DNA of 64,000 nucleotides from JACCXG01 sp963834305. GTDB lineage: Bacteria; Acidobacteriota; Vicinamibacteria; Vicinamibacterales; 2-12-FULL-66-21. The stretch covers positions 186,001 to 250,000 of the forward strand of contig CAWIAX010000003.1 of assembly GCA_963834305.1 (NCBI GenBank). The letters are read 5' to 3'. Every line of letters starts with the position of its first letter. Position 1 is the stretch's first letter. Under the pieces are notes generated by a model. The model saw nothing but the letters and a program-made list of their open reading frames with translations, made no database searches and was not told where the DNA came from. This document shows, piece by piece, positions 25,289-33,979 of the stretch. The translations under genes and the position numbers were made by a program.

Positions 25289-26887
25289 CTACACCCACTC
25301 CTTGCGCAGTGTCCAGACTCCCTCAGCCGCTCGCAGCGCGAGCGCGCCGATCGTGGACGTGGGATTTACGCCTCCTGATGTGGCAAACGAGCTGCCGTCC
25401 ACGATGAAGAGGTTGGGGACGCCGTGCGCCCGATTCCACGCGTTCACCACCGACGTGTTCGGGTTGCGACCCATCCGCGCCGTGCCCATATAGTGGGCGA
25501 AATTCATCACGCGGCCCGAATCCAGTATCCGCGCGGCACCGGCGGCCTCGAGCACCTGCCGCGCTGAGGCGGCGCCGTGCGCGAGCATCCGCCGCGTGTT
25601 CTCTGACGCGCGATAGGTCACGCGCGGCGCCGGGATGCCGTTCGAGTCCTTCGCGTCGGGATCGAGGTCGACCCGGTTGATCTCCTCTGGCAGGTCCTCC
25701 GCCATCACGGCGATACCGACGCTGTGGCCGAACCGGCGCGCCATCTCGTCGTGATGTCCGCTTCCCCACGGGACCGACTCGCTGTCGCCCCACGCGACAC
25801 TGGCCGGTCCAAACGGACGGTAGACCATCAGCGAGTAGCCCCGCACGAAGCCGCGGTCGCGGTCAGTTTCGTAGAACTGCTGGCTGAAGAACGGATTTCC
25901 TGTGAATGTCTCCGTCTCGAACGGCTCGTCGAAGATGCCCTCGACGTAGCGGCCCGGGTGATTCATGAAGTGGCGGCCCACCTGACCGTTCGCGTTCGCG
26001 AGGCCGTCCGGAAACCTCGCGGACTTGGACGCGAGCAGCAGGCGTGGCGTGCCGATGCCGTTGCAGCAGACGATGACCACCCGCGCCGGCTGCATCTGCA
26101 GCTCGCCGCGTCGTCCGAAATAGACGACTCCGGTCACGTGGCCGTCGCTGCCAACCGCGATTTCTTTCACCCGTGCGCGCACGGTCAGCTTCGCACCGAT
26201 CTCCAGCGCTTTCGGCCAGTAGACGACGTCAGCGGACGCTTTCGCTTTGAGCGGACACCCGAAGTTGCAGCGGCCGCGATAGTCGCAGCCGACGCGGCCG
26301 TCGTAGTCGCGCGAGATGATCGCGTTGTCCGACGGCCACCAGTGCCAGCCGAGCTTCTCGAAGCCGCGCACGAGCGCTTCGCCCGACCGGCCGAGCGGGA
26401 GCGGCGGGGTGCCGCGCGAGCGCCGCGGTGGATACGCGGGATTGCCAACAAGACCCGAGACGCCCATCATCGCGTCGCTCGTGTCGTAGAACGGTTGCAG
26501 GTCGGCGTACGAAATCGGCCAGTCCTCCGCGACACCGTCGAGTCGCCGCACGGCAAAGTCCGACGGGTGCAACCGCGGGAAATGACCTTCCCAATGGACC
26601 GTGCTGCCGCCGACGCCGTTCCACATCACGATGTTCGTCGGGCCAGCGCCGGCGGTGGTCACCGGATAGTCCTCGGGCCGCTTGCGGTCGTTCGGCAGGA
26701 ACGCGTACCGGCCGCGGCGCAGCGACGCTTCGAAGTCGTGCCGCGCCGACGCGAAGTCGTCCGGCCGCAGCCAATCACCCTGCTCGAGGCACAGGACCGA
26801 TGCGCCGTACGCGGCGAGCCGCCACGTGACGGCGGCCCCGGCCGCGCCCGACCCGATCACGACGACGTCCACGCGGTCGGCCGCCAT
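25289..26887 (-). CDS. GMC-family FAD oxidoreductase
   Basis: A 532-aa flavoprotein: the ADP-binding start VDVVVIGSGAAGAAVTWRLA, the GVGGSTVHWEGHFPRL loop, the CDYRGRCNFGCPLKAKAS Cys cluster typical of gluconate/sorbose dehydrogenase-like large subunits and the C-terminal VPNLFIVDGSSFATSGGVNPTSTI. Members oxidise sugar or alcohol hydroxyls. Its ATG overlaps the TGA of the small-subunit gene, so the two are coupled. No signal peptide is seen; relatives are carried out by the Tat signal of the small subunit. Confidence 0.9.
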   Translation of the reverse strand: MAADRVDVVVIGSGAAGAAVTWRLAAYGASVLCLEQGDWLRPDDFASARHDFEASLRRGRYAFLPNDRKRPEDYPVTTAGAGPTNIVMWNGVGGSTVHWEGHFPRLHPSDFAVRRLDGVAEDWPISYADLQPFYDTSDAMMGVSGLVGNPAYPPRRSRGTPPLPLGRSGEALVRGFEKLGWHWWPSDNAIISRDYDGRVGCDYRGRCNFGCPLKAKASADVVYWPKALEIGAKLTVRARVKEIAVGSDGHVTGVVYFGRRGELQMQPARVVIVCCNGIGTPRLLLASKSARFPDGLANANGQVGRHFMNHPGRYVEGIFDEPFETETFTGNPFFSQQFYETDRDRGFVRGYSLMVYRPFGPASVAWGDSESVPWGSGHHDEMARRFGHSVGIAVMAEDLPEEINRVDLDPDAKDSNGIPAPRVTYRASENTRRMLAHGAASARQVLEAAGAARILDSGRVMNFAHYMGTARMGRNPNTSVVNAWNRAHGVPNLFIVDGSSFATSGGVNPTSTIGALALRAAEGVWTLRKEWV

Positions 26888-27450
26888 CAGGAGACCTGGC
26901 GGTAGATCGGCTTCTGCCGCCGGACGCGCGCGACAAGCTGCTCGTCGAATGGGGCCACAGGGACCGTGCGGCGGCGACCCGAGCGGAAGCTGTAGCCGAT
27001 GCGCTTCTGCACGCTCGGTTGGGTGTAGTAAGCCTCGTAGACCAGGTCGCGCAGTGTTCCGAAGAAATTGGCAGGAGTGTTCGTGGCCTCGACGTGCGCG
27101 AGCACCTCGATCTGTCGTTCGATCGCAAGCTGATCGAAGCGGATGTGCGGCGCGGCTCCCGCGAGCGCGATCGCGCGCAGTCCCTCACGGAGCAGTTCCT
27201 CCACGGCGCGATCCGCGACGGCGATCCGCTCGATATATCTGACCGCGCCGACAGCCGAGGCTGCCGGCATCTGGCGCCCGGCCGGGATGATGACGTCCGC
27301 GGCCGCGCGCAGCGCTCGACGATCGACCGCACGGAATGGCGTCCGCGTCTGCCCGGCCGCGGTGAGCGGCTCGAGAGGAATCAGCGGTGTGACGAGCGCC
27401 AGTCGGACGGTTCCGTCTACGAAGCGCCGCCGGCTGAGCCTCTGTGACAT
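26887..27450 (-). CDS. Gluconate 2-dehydrogenase subunit 3-like protein (Tat signal)
   Basis: A 187-aa protein with a Tat-type signal (SQRLSRRRFVDGTVRLALVTPLIPL) and the subunit-3 domain: DRRALRAAADVIIPAGRQMPAASAVGAVRYIERI, then FFGTLRDLVYEAYYTQPSVQKRIGYSF. The Tat signal would export the folded complex with its FAD. An in-frame ATG at 27459 would add three residues. The c-type cytochrome subunit that completes many such dehydrogenases is not next to it. Confidence 0.85.
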   Translation of the reverse strand: MSQRLSRRRFVDGTVRLALVTPLIPLEPLTAAGQTRTPFRAVDRRALRAAADVIIPAGRQMPAASAVGAVRYIERIAVADRAVEELLREGLRAIALAGAAPHIRFDQLAIERQIEVLAHVEATNTPANFFGTLRDLVYEAYYTQPSVQKRIGYSFRSGRRRTVPVAPFDEQLVARVRRQKPIYRQVS

Positions 27451-27556
27451 GCCCGCCATTGTAAGGCCGGCAAGCCGAACGGCCGAAGGCACCGCCGAGG
27501 AAGCCGCTCGCCGGACACAACATCCCGCTGAGCCTTCGGCGGTGCACGGGTGGCCG

Positions 27557-28591
27557 TCAGCTCTTGGCGGCTGCGGAGAGGACCTCCAGGAACCGCTCGA
27601 ACTCCGCGGTCGGCAGGCTGCCGCCGGTCGCTCGCGGATGGCCGTTGGCGAACTCGGCCCCGGTGGACGGCGTGAACGGCAGGCCGCGCAGCCACGCGAC
27701 CAGGTCGATGTCGGCGGCGGCCCTGATCGCGAAGTTCACGCGACCGGGCAGGAAGCCGTCGTTCGCGGCGATGACGACCGCCGGCGCCAGCCGGCCGGAC
27801 CAGCGGACGGCCACCAGCGGATGGACCTGCGCGGCGGAGGAGAAGCGGATGAGCGCCGCGGGACCGATCTTCTTCGGCGCGACGCGCGAGCAGCGCGCCA
27901 GCTCTGCCTGGACGGCTCGCCGGTACTCCTCCAGCTGCGCGACGCCGGGGACCCGGCCGGCACTGATCTCCTGCGGGCTGCTGGCGCGCTCCAGCACCTC
28001 CAACGCGGCAAACACGTCGTCTTGCGGCGCGCGCCGGGCGGCGTTCAGCAGCGACACGGCCTTCGTCCACGCGCTTCCCTTCGCGACGATCCCGAGCAGG
28101 TCGGTGAACGGCGCGGCCGTACCCAGATCGGCGATCGCTCCGAGCGCCGCCAGCCAGGCGCACCCCTCCGTGCCTGGCAGGCCGCGGCAGACCGCCCAGG
28201 CCAGCACGCTGGTCGGGGGGACCGGGTCGCGATCGTGGCCGTTCACGAACACCGCGCCGCGGGGACCGCCGCCGCGCGGGACGTGATGATCGATGACCAG
28301 CGTCGGGACGTCATCGAGGATGGGATCGCTGCGGCTCCCCATGTCGAGCACGACCAGGGCATCCGGCTCGAGCGCCTGCATCCGTTTCCGCATCCCGTCC
28401 TGGTGCACATGCTCCCCTCGCCTGCCCGGCAGCGGAACCGGCTCGCTCCCGGACCCCGCGAGCGCCCGGCAGAGGATGAGGAGCGACGCGAGGCCGTCGA
28501 CGTCGTTGTGTGACGCGACGACGACCCGGCCGCGGCGGGACGTGACGAACTCCCGCGCGGCGACGACGGGAGACCAGCGATCGAGCCGCAC
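27557..28591 (-). CDS. DHH-family phosphoesterase (RecJ/NrnA-like)
   Basis: A 344-aa protein: motif I SHNDVDGLASLLIL, motif II region VVLDMGSRSD, motif III DHHVPRGGG and a C-terminal DHHA1-like region ending in GHPRATGGSLP (GGGH-like, degenerate). Such enzymes are Mn-dependent nucleases or phosphoesterases acting on nanoRNA, ssDNA or cyclic dinucleotides. GGAGG precedes the GTG at 28591. Divergent from uvsE across 79 bp. The exact substrate is open. Confidence 0.8.
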   Translation of the reverse strand: MRLDRWSPVVAAREFVTSRRGRVVVASHNDVDGLASLLILCRALAGSGSEPVPLPGRRGEHVHQDGMRKRMQALEPDALVVLDMGSRSDPILDDVPTLVIDHHVPRGGGPRGAVFVNGHDRDPVPPTSVLAWAVCRGLPGTEGCAWLAALGAIADLGTAAPFTDLLGIVAKGSAWTKAVSLLNAARRAPQDDVFAALEVLERASSPQEISAGRVPGVAQLEEYRRAVQAELARCSRVAPKKIGPAALIRFSSAAQVHPLVAVRWSGRLAPAVVIAANDGFLPGRVNFAIRAAADIDLVAWLRGLPFTPSTGAEFANGHPRATGGSLPTAEFERFLEVLSAAAKS

Positions 28592-28670
28592 GGCACCTCC
28601 ACGAATCCTCAGCTGTCGGCGCGACAAGGGCCTCCAGGCGCCGACCCGAGCCAAGGTTGATAATTATCGT

Positions 28671-29594
28671 ATGCTCGCGCGTCTCGGCTTTGTCGCCTCC
28701 GTGCTGTCGGAAGGGATCACCACCAGCCGGACCTGCCGGCTGAAGAATGCGACGGCAGCGCGGCTGCGGGAGCTCATCCGCGAAAATCTCGACGGGCTCG
28801 GCCGGGTGATCGACTTCCTCGAGCGCGAGCGGATCCTGCTCTACCGGCTCACGAGCAACCTCATCCCCTTCGCCTCGCATCCGGTCAGCACCCTCGCCTG
28901 GTGGGACGAGTTCGGCGCAAGTCTGGGAGCCATCGGCCGCCGGTTCACCACGCTCGGCGTCAGGATTTCGCTGCATCCCGGCCAGTACACCGTGCTCAAC
29001 TCGCCCAACCCGAATGTCGTGCGCGCCTCGATTGCCGAGCTCGACTATCAGGCCCAGCTGCTCGACCTGCTCGGCGCCGGGCCGTCGGGCAAGATCGTGC
29101 TGCACATCGGCGGCCTCTACGGCGGCAGCGAGCAGGCGGCGATGGACCGCTTCTGCGCCGTGGCGCTGGATCTGCCGGCACGCGTCCGGCGTCGGCTCGT
29201 CATCGAGAACGACGATCGCCTGTTCGACGCGGAGGAAGCGCTCTCCGTGTCACGGCGGATTGACGCCCCGGTCGTCTTCGACTGGCTCCATCACCACGCC
29301 AACCCCTGCGCCGCCCCGCTCGGGGAGGTGCTGCCGGCCATCTTCGCCACGTGGCAGGAACGGGACGGCCGGCCGAAGGTGCACCTGAGCAGCCAGGCGA
29401 AGGGGGCTCCGGCCGGAGCGCACGCCGACTTCATCGACCCCGCCGATGCTCGCGCCTTTTTCGCCGCCACACCGCCGCACCCGTTCGACTGCATGCTGGA
29501 GGCGAAGGAGAAGGATCGCGCCCTGCTCAAGCTGCGCGCCGCCCTCCGCCGGCGTGGCATCCTCGAGTCTGACCTGGGGATGCGGCCATCCTAA
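28671..29594 (+). CDS. uvsE: UV damage endonuclease UvsE (UVDE)
   Basis: A 307-aa TIM-barrel enzyme: RLGFVASVLSEGITTSRTCRL, YRLTSNLIPFASHP, the metal-binding HPGQYTVLNSPNP, LHIGGLYGG, VIENDDRLFDAEE and FDWLHHHANP. UVDE nicks DNA 5' of cyclobutane dimers, 6-4 photoproducts and some abasic sites. GATAAT (28659-28664) sits 7-12 nt before the ATG, so the transcript may be leaderless. C-terminal VHLSSQAKG and MLEAKEKDRALLKL match the family. Confidence 0.93.
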   Translation: MLARLGFVASVLSEGITTSRTCRLKNATAARLRELIRENLDGLGRVIDFLERERILLYRLTSNLIPFASHPVSTLAWWDEFGASLGAIGRRFTTLGVRISLHPGQYTVLNSPNPNVVRASIAELDYQAQLLDLLGAGPSGKIVLHIGGLYGGSEQAAMDRFCAVALDLPARVRRRLVIENDDRLFDAEEALSVSRRIDAPVVFDWLHHHANPCAAPLGEVLPAIFATWQERDGRPKVHLSSQAKGAPAGAHADFIDPADARAFFAATPPHPFDCMLEAKEKDRALLKLRAALRRRGILESDLGMRPS

Positions 29595-29657
29595 TCGCTA
29601 CTTCGCCTCTGCGGGACCAAAGTGCCGCGTCGCGAATGCCCGGCCTGAGCCGGCGTG

Positions 29658-29871
29658 CCGAGCGGGATAGTGACGGATCCAGCGTGGATCGGCAGTTGTG
29701 CGCACCCCGCGTACGCAGGATCTGCGCGGTCAGAGGGGGGATGACGTAGCGTTTGCTGAACGGTCCGCCTGCGCCTGTCGGAATGCTCGAGGAAGCTGGT
29801 GGGCGAGAAACTAACGCCCTCTCGCCTGCCCAGCCGAAGCTCGCGCGAAGCGCGAGCGAAGTCTGGCTGGG
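29658..29871. repeat. Left copy of 214-bp direct repeat flanking the accessory segment
   Basis: Matches 33980-34192 with only three differences: one extra G in a G-run near 29740 and two substitutions. It contains the short inverted repeat GATCC...GGATC and, at 29830-29866, a nested hairpin (arms CCAGCC, then GCTCGCGC with a GAA loop) that here has one arm mismatch. No protein is credible inside it. The 237 bp beyond it (29872-30108) hold nothing I recognise. Confidence 0.9.
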
Positions 29872-30108
29872 TGTGAGGGACGGAATTCGCAACTGGCTAG
29901 TTACCGCGGCCTGACGCCAACGGTCTCCACACGTATGCTCGCGAGGGGATTGCGGTTGATCTTCGCCGCTCGTCTTCGCGGGGCGTCCGAAATATGTATA
30001 CAAATCTTGGACACGGATCTCGCGGCCCAATGGTGAGCTTTGCTGAGGTGGCCCTGACGGTCAGGAACTGTCAACAGGCAATCGCTGGGCAGTCTTGCCT
30101 CGTGACTC

Positions 30109-30441
30109 TCAGCGCACCCGCGCGGCAAAGCCGATGATGATCAGGGCTCCCGAGATCGCCAGAGCGGCTCCCACCAGGTCGGTGCGTGTGGGCACTTGTC
30201 CCTCGATCAGCCAAAGCCAGACCAGCGACGCCGCAATGTAGATCCCGCCGTACGCCGCATATGCTCGCCCGGCAAATACCGAGTCCACCCGCGTCAGCGC
30301 AAACGCGAAGGCGATGAGGCTTACTACCCCGAGCACAGCCATCAGCGGAGTGGCGCCGCGGCGAAGCGACATCCAGAATGCGAAGCAACCCGCGATCTCA
30401 AAACACGCCGCGAGCGCGAAGATGACAACGTTGGTGGTCAC
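30109..30441 (-). CDS. YnfA/UPF0060-family membrane protein
   Basis: A 110-aa protein with four helices. Family marks: FALAACFEIAGCFAFWMSLRRG, FALTRVDSVFAGRAYAAYGGIYIAASLVWLWLIEGQVPTRTDLVGAALAISGALIIIGFA. UPF0060 proteins are small SMR-like membrane proteins of unsettled function. Start is a GTG overlapping the stop of the truncated VOC gene, so it is translated in line with it. Length is normal, so this is one of few intact genes in the segment. Confidence 0.85.
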   Translation of the reverse strand: MTTNVVIFALAACFEIAGCFAFWMSLRRGATPLMAVLGVVSLIAFAFALTRVDSVFAGRAYAAYGGIYIAASLVWLWLIEGQVPTRTDLVGAALAISGALIIIGFAARVR

Positions 30442-30638
30442 TCTTCGATCAAGGCGCTGACGAACTCTCGAGTCCCAGCAGGTCCGGTCACCTGAATCGT
30501 CATCGTTGAGCGTGACCCGTAGGTTCGTATCCAGCCAAGGTCCATGAGAACCTCAAGGCCGAGAACATCTTCATAGAAGGTGCTGGCCCTATCCACGTCA
30601 GAAGTCGCGACATTCGAGACGATACGTTTGACCTTCAC
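30438..30638 (-). pseudogene. VOC-family protein, 3'-truncated
   Basis: A 66-aa N-terminal half of a VOC domain: VKRIVSNVATSDVDRASTFYEDVLGLEVLMDLGWIRTYGSRSTMTIQV is typical. Full proteins of this type have about 125 residues, with a second half carrying a metal ligand; here the frame ends in TREFVSALIEE and runs into the ynfA start. AAAGGAG precedes the GTG at 30638, so it could still be expressed. Most likely a deletion product joined to the ynfA gene. Confidence 0.7.
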
Positions 30639-30704
30639 CGATGCTCCTTTGCGTCGAGCTGCATGATGAAGGGCCACACCGCGCCACAATCGCGATCGCC
30701 ATCC

Positions 30705-31256
30705 TCACCGAACTCGATAGCGGCTCAGCGTCGCCCCCGACTGGAACCGGTCGGTGTCGGCCAGCTGCAGGTTTCGTCGCTCGCCCCCCTCCCTGAACAG
30801 TGGCGTGCCGCCACCGAGCAGCACCGGATACCGAATCAGTCGCATCTCATCGATGACGCCGAGAAGCGACTGCGCCGCACCAGCGCCGGCGAACAGGGCG
30901 ATGGGCCGGCGGGATTCTCGCTTCAGGCGCGGCACGTCATCCACACGGATCGCGTGGGAGCGAGACCAGCCGGTGCGCTCGTCACCATGCGTGAGCACAT
31001 ACTTAGGCAGGGCGTTCATCAGCTTCGCTTGCTCGATCAGATCAGGCGATGCCTCAGGCGCGTCCGCGGCCGCCGGCCAGAACTGCGCGAGCAAGGCGTG
31101 CGCCTTGCGGCCGAAGATCATGCCGTCGATGGAGTGCAGCGTCGTCGTTGCCAACGTGTCGATCGACGTATCACTCGTCATCCAGGAGATATCGTGATCG
31201 CGATCCTCGATGTACCCGTCGAGCGAGACGCTGATTTGCAGAAACAGTTCGGCCAT
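30705..31256 (-). CDS. Dihydrofolate reductase-like (RibD C-terminal) protein, copy 1
   Basis: A 183-aa single-domain protein: LQISVSLDGYIEDRDHDISWM, IDGMIFGRKAHALLAQFW, LPKYVLTHGDERTGW, RRPIALFAGAGAAQSLLGVIDEMRLIRYPVLLGGGTPLF. The RibD_C fold binds NADPH; stand-alone members are widespread reductases without known substrates. AGGGGG lies upstream of the ATG at 31256. A second member of the family is 1.5 kb away (32753-33310); the two are clearly different in sequence. Confidence 0.85.
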   Translation of the reverse strand: MAELFLQISVSLDGYIEDRDHDISWMTSDTSIDTLATTTLHSIDGMIFGRKAHALLAQFWPAAADAPEASPDLIEQAKLMNALPKYVLTHGDERTGWSRSHAIRVDDVPRLKRESRRPIALFAGAGAAQSLLGVIDEMRLIRYPVLLGGGTPLFREGGERRNLQLADTDRFQSGATLSRYRVR

Positions 31257-31292
31257 CGGCTGCCCCCTCACTTCTCGCGTGTGGTAAACGAC

Positions 31293-31607
31293 CTAGCGCC
31301 GGCCGCGTCGGACTTCGACAGAAGCGAGCCGGGCCGGACCTGGCTGTGCGAAGGTGATCTGATTGCCGTCGTTGTCCGTGATCTGCGCGAAGCGAGCGAA
31401 ATCCCCATCCGAGGTGGGCCCGAGCGTGAGCTGGCGTGCCTCCAACGCGCCGCGCAGCCCCTCCAGGTCCGGAACGATGACCGTGAGCATCGAGTGGCCC
31501 GCCTGCGTCGCATCGTCCACCAGCTGCATGCCGCAGTCCCCGAAGTGCCATTCGTAGACGTTCGCCATCGGGTGGAGATCGGCCGGACGGTGGAACAGGC
31601 GCGAGTA
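31293..31607 (-). pseudogene. VOC-family protein, 5'-degraded
   Basis: From ATG 31568 a 91-aa second half of a VOC domain can be read (VYEWHFGDCGMQLVDDATQAGHSMLTVIVPDLEGLRGAL, ending ITDNDGNQITFA). Upstream of that ATG the reading continues in the same frame as YSRLFHRPADLHP, which fits the family, until an in-frame TAA just before 31607. So the true 5' part is missing or broken. It probably gives no functional protein; a short product from ATG 31568 cannot be excluded. Confidence 0.65.
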
Positions 31608-31709
31608 TTACGCTTGCGCCTCTTCGAGTCAGCTGCTACTGATCACCGCAAAGACCCTGTTCAAGTTCATCTTTCGACTATGACGGATCCGCGCGGTTGT
31701 GCTCAAGCT

Positions 31710-32090
31710 CAAGGGGGGAGCCTGATGGGCCAGGCGTCGCCCGCGGCGATAGCCGCCGCGTGAATCCGGCCGCTTGACGGAAGACCGTCGTCAGATGGCT
31801 TTGGGAGGCGAAACCGGTGTCGGCCGCGATCCGTGCCGACGACGTCGTCGTCTTTGATCGATGAGCCGGCGCGTGCGATGCGGCGCTGCTCGATGAAGGA
31901 GTCCCGCGTGATGCCCGTTGAGGCCCTGATCGCGCGTCCGAATTAGTGCGGGCTCACGCCAGCACGAACGGCGAGGTCGGCGATACGGATCGTCCGACCG
32001 AGGTTCGCTTCCACGAACAACTGCGCGCGGCGCAACGCCGCGGGTGACATGGACGCCACCCTGTGCCGCAAGTGATTGAAAACACAGGGC
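31710..32090 (-). pseudogene. AraC-family regulator, inactivated
   Basis: From about 32050 the minus strand reads a clean AraC HTH start (SPAALRRAQLFVEANLGRTIRIADLAVRAGVSPH). A TAA at 31945-31943 stands where relatives have Tyr (SPHYFGR). The frame resumes as FGRAIRASTGITRDSFIEQRRIARA, and after a further frameshift ends in the conserved IAADTGFASQSHLTTVFRQAAGFT. One nonsense change and at least one frameshift make it dead. The N-terminal ligand domain is not seen. Confidence 0.75.
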
Positions 32091-32253
32091 ACTTTTTGTG
32101 GCTGGGAGGCATGGATTCATCCGCCGGAGCCTCGCGCCAGAATATGTTCGGGATGATTTCCGAGACGACTGAACGTGGAGAACGGGTGATGAGCATGGGC
32201 CATCGCCGAGCCAGGCGAAGCCAAACCGGCGCGAGAGACCCGGTCGGGGCAGG

Positions 32254-32448
32254 CTATTCAGCTTCCTCCTCCCCTTCGAGCGCATACACTGCTGCCACCA
32301 GCGCCTCGGCGTCAGCGGGCGAGACCTTCATGCGGTAAGCGACATACTCGGCGGGGCCGAGGCTCGCCCGTTCCATGCCCGCCTCGTCGTCCATCCAGCG
32401 TTTCGCCGCCAGCACTTGACTTCGGTTCTGGGCAATCGGTTCTGTCAT
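32254..32448 (-). CDS. Small acidic hypothetical protein
   Basis: A 64-aa product with a run of charged helices (AAKRWMDDEAGMERASLGPAEYVAYRMKVSPADAEALVAAVYALEGEEEAE). GGAGGA lies 9 nt before the ATG at 32448. No family is recognised. Its composition is more protein-like than the antisense frames around it, but support is limited to ribosome site and pattern. Confidence 0.4.
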   Translation of the reverse strand: MTEPIAQNRSQVLAAKRWMDDEAGMERASLGPAEYVAYRMKVSPADAEALVAAVYALEGEEEAE

Positions 32449-32752
32449 TCTGCGCATTCCTCCGAGTGGGTCCTTGCGGGGGCGGGGTCCAGACGCGCCG
32501 CCGTCCTCTACTGGGCCGATGCCCATACAAGGCCGTCAGTCTGATTAGGCACCATGCATCGCCTTCGAGCAGTTGCTGAAGGCCGCCGCATGCTGCTTCC
32601 ACGTAGCTGCATCCGCCATCCCCTGCACCCTCCACCGCTCTGCCGGTCACGCTCAAGACGGAGTTCGTGCAACGGGTACGCCGTGTTCGCGGCGAGAACT
32701 GTCCCGACGACGCGCTCGCCCGCGAGCTGGGCGCGATGGCGCTGGCTCTGAG
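32449..32752. other. 304-bp stretch without a confident gene
   Basis: On the plus strand a start-less frame reads TEFVQRVRRVRGENCPDDALARELGAMALALSQ and stops at TAG 32769, which looks like the helical tail of a lost protein. No start codon or upstream homologous part is visible. Nothing else is recognised. Confidence 0.3.
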
Positions 32753-33310
32753 TCAGCGCGCGCGCCGGTAGTGCATGGCGACCGCGCCGCTGCGGAGCGG
32801 CTTCGCCGAGACCAGCTCGAGCCGTCGCGTGCTGGGCAGCCCGCTCTGGTACAGGGTCGGGCCGTGGCCGGCGATCCTGGGGTGGACGAGGAACTTGTAC
32901 TCGTCGATCAGATCCAGCCGGTCCAGCTCGGTCGCGAGCTTGCCGCTACCGAGGAGCACGCCGGCCGGGGTCGCGTCCTTGAGCTTCTGCACGCCCGTGC
33001 GCAGGTCGCCGGCGATGTGGTGGCTGTTGGTCCACGGGAAGTCCTTTCGCGTCGACGACACCACGTACTTCGGCTTGGCCTCCAGCTTGACCGCCCACTC
33101 GCGCATCGCCGGCGGCGCCTCCTCGTCGCCGCGGGCGACCGCCGGCCAGTAGCTCTCCATCATCTCGTAGGTGACGCGGCCCCACAGCATCGCCCCGCCC
33201 TCGTCCATGAGGCGGGTGAAGAAGGCGTGTGTCTCGTCGTCGGCGATTCCCTCCTGGTGGTCGACGCAGCCGTCCAGGGTGACGTTGATGCTGAAGGTCA
33301 AGAGTCCCAT
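32753..33310 (-). CDS. Dihydrofolate reductase-like (RibD C-terminal) protein, copy 2
   Basis: A 185-aa protein: LTFSINVTLDGCVDHQEGIADDETHAFFTRLMDEGGAMLWGRVTYEMMESYWP, KYVVSSTRKDFPWTNSHHI, GVLLGSGKLATELDRLDLIDEYKFLVHPRIAGHGPTLY and a terminal YRRAR. This is a canonical DHFR-family pattern of normal length. The ATG at 33310 gives a complete first strand. It appears intact, unlike its neighbours. Confidence 0.88.
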   Translation of the reverse strand: MGLLTFSINVTLDGCVDHQEGIADDETHAFFTRLMDEGGAMLWGRVTYEMMESYWPAVARGDEEAPPAMREWAVKLEAKPKYVVSSTRKDFPWTNSHHIAGDLRTGVQKLKDATPAGVLLGSGKLATELDRLDLIDEYKFLVHPRIAGHGPTLYQSGLPSTRRLELVSAKPLRSGAVAMHYRRAR

Positions 33311-33532
33311 GCGGCGAGTCTAAGCCATACAATCGCCCGCGGATGCCCGCCGACGAGATCCACAGGCTGCGCTCCTCACCCACCGTGACGCGTTGCGCGA
33401 GCATCCCTTCGCTGGCGAGATCGTGCGCCTGTGGATGGGGCCTCCATCGCTTTGAACGCGTGAGGAGACGCCGGCCTTCATTTGTTCTGCTCATCGGCTT
33501 GCCATTCAGCATTCTAGATTCTCGAATAGGGA

Positions 33533-33601
33533 ATGGCCCCAGGCCTGCTGCCTCAGGACGTGGTCGTGCTCGCCAAGCTGGTGAGCAACGGCGGAGAGTG
33601 A
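33533..33601 (+). pseudogene. N-terminal remnant of an HTH regulator
   Basis: The 22-aa frame MAPGLLPQDVVVLAKLVSNG stops after Gly-Glu. GLLPQDVVVLAKL resembles the first helix of a family of short HTH proteins that continue with the recognition helix; nothing after the stop continues it. Probably a deletion remnant; the match rests on pattern memory and is short. Confidence 0.3.
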
Positions 33602-33680
33602 GGTCGTCACTTTCTTGGGATCGACGTCCCCGCGGCCGGCGCTGGCGAGCCGGCCACGTGATGCGACAGTGATAGCGAGC

Positions 33681-33953
33681 TTACGGTCGTGTGATCTGTC
33701 CGAAGTGCCGCTCGGCGAAAGCCCGTCCGGATCCGGTCTTCAGGTACCGTTCGAAACGGCGTGCCTGCACCTCCGTCGCAAACTCGATAACCACCAGGAG
33801 CGACCACAGCCGGTGCTTCACGGTCTGCCCGTGAGGACCGTGATTGTGCCATTCGAGCCGGTTGTCCACGTCGCTCGTGAAGCCGGTGTAGTGGCGTTCG
33901 GGATGGAAGTCGTTTTGGAGGATATCGACGAACCGCTTTCCGATACCGCGCAT
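33681..33953 (-). CDS. GIY-YIG nuclease-family protein
   Basis: A 90-aa protein of the UPF0213/GIY-YIG type: VDILQNDFHPERHYTGFTSDVDNRLEWHNHG at the start (here HYTGFT in place of the YTG motif) and FERYLKTGSGRAFAERHF at the end. The N-terminal ILQ...YTG, an Arg in NRLEWHN and the Glu in FERYL are the active-site elements. Ends 27 nt before the right direct repeat. Small GIY-YIG proteins are often mobile; the function of this subgroup is unknown. Confidence 0.8.
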   Translation of the reverse strand: MRGIGKRFVDILQNDFHPERHYTGFTSDVDNRLEWHNHGPHGQTVKHRLWSLLVVIEFATEVQARRFERYLKTGSGRAFAERHFGQITRP

Positions 33954-33979
33954 GGCTCAACGCCGAGGCACGAGGCGTA

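Noticed and set aside
29862..29905. A possible tRNA remnant after the left repeat (TGGCTGGG then GGGACGGAATTCG)
   Set aside because: It shares only the first 8 bp of the tRNA end and a loose T-arm-like stretch; no acceptor or anticodon stem can be built.
29901..30128. A 75-codon minus-strand frame next to the left repeat
   Set aside because: No ribosome site, no family pattern and Arg-rich composition like random high-GC frames.
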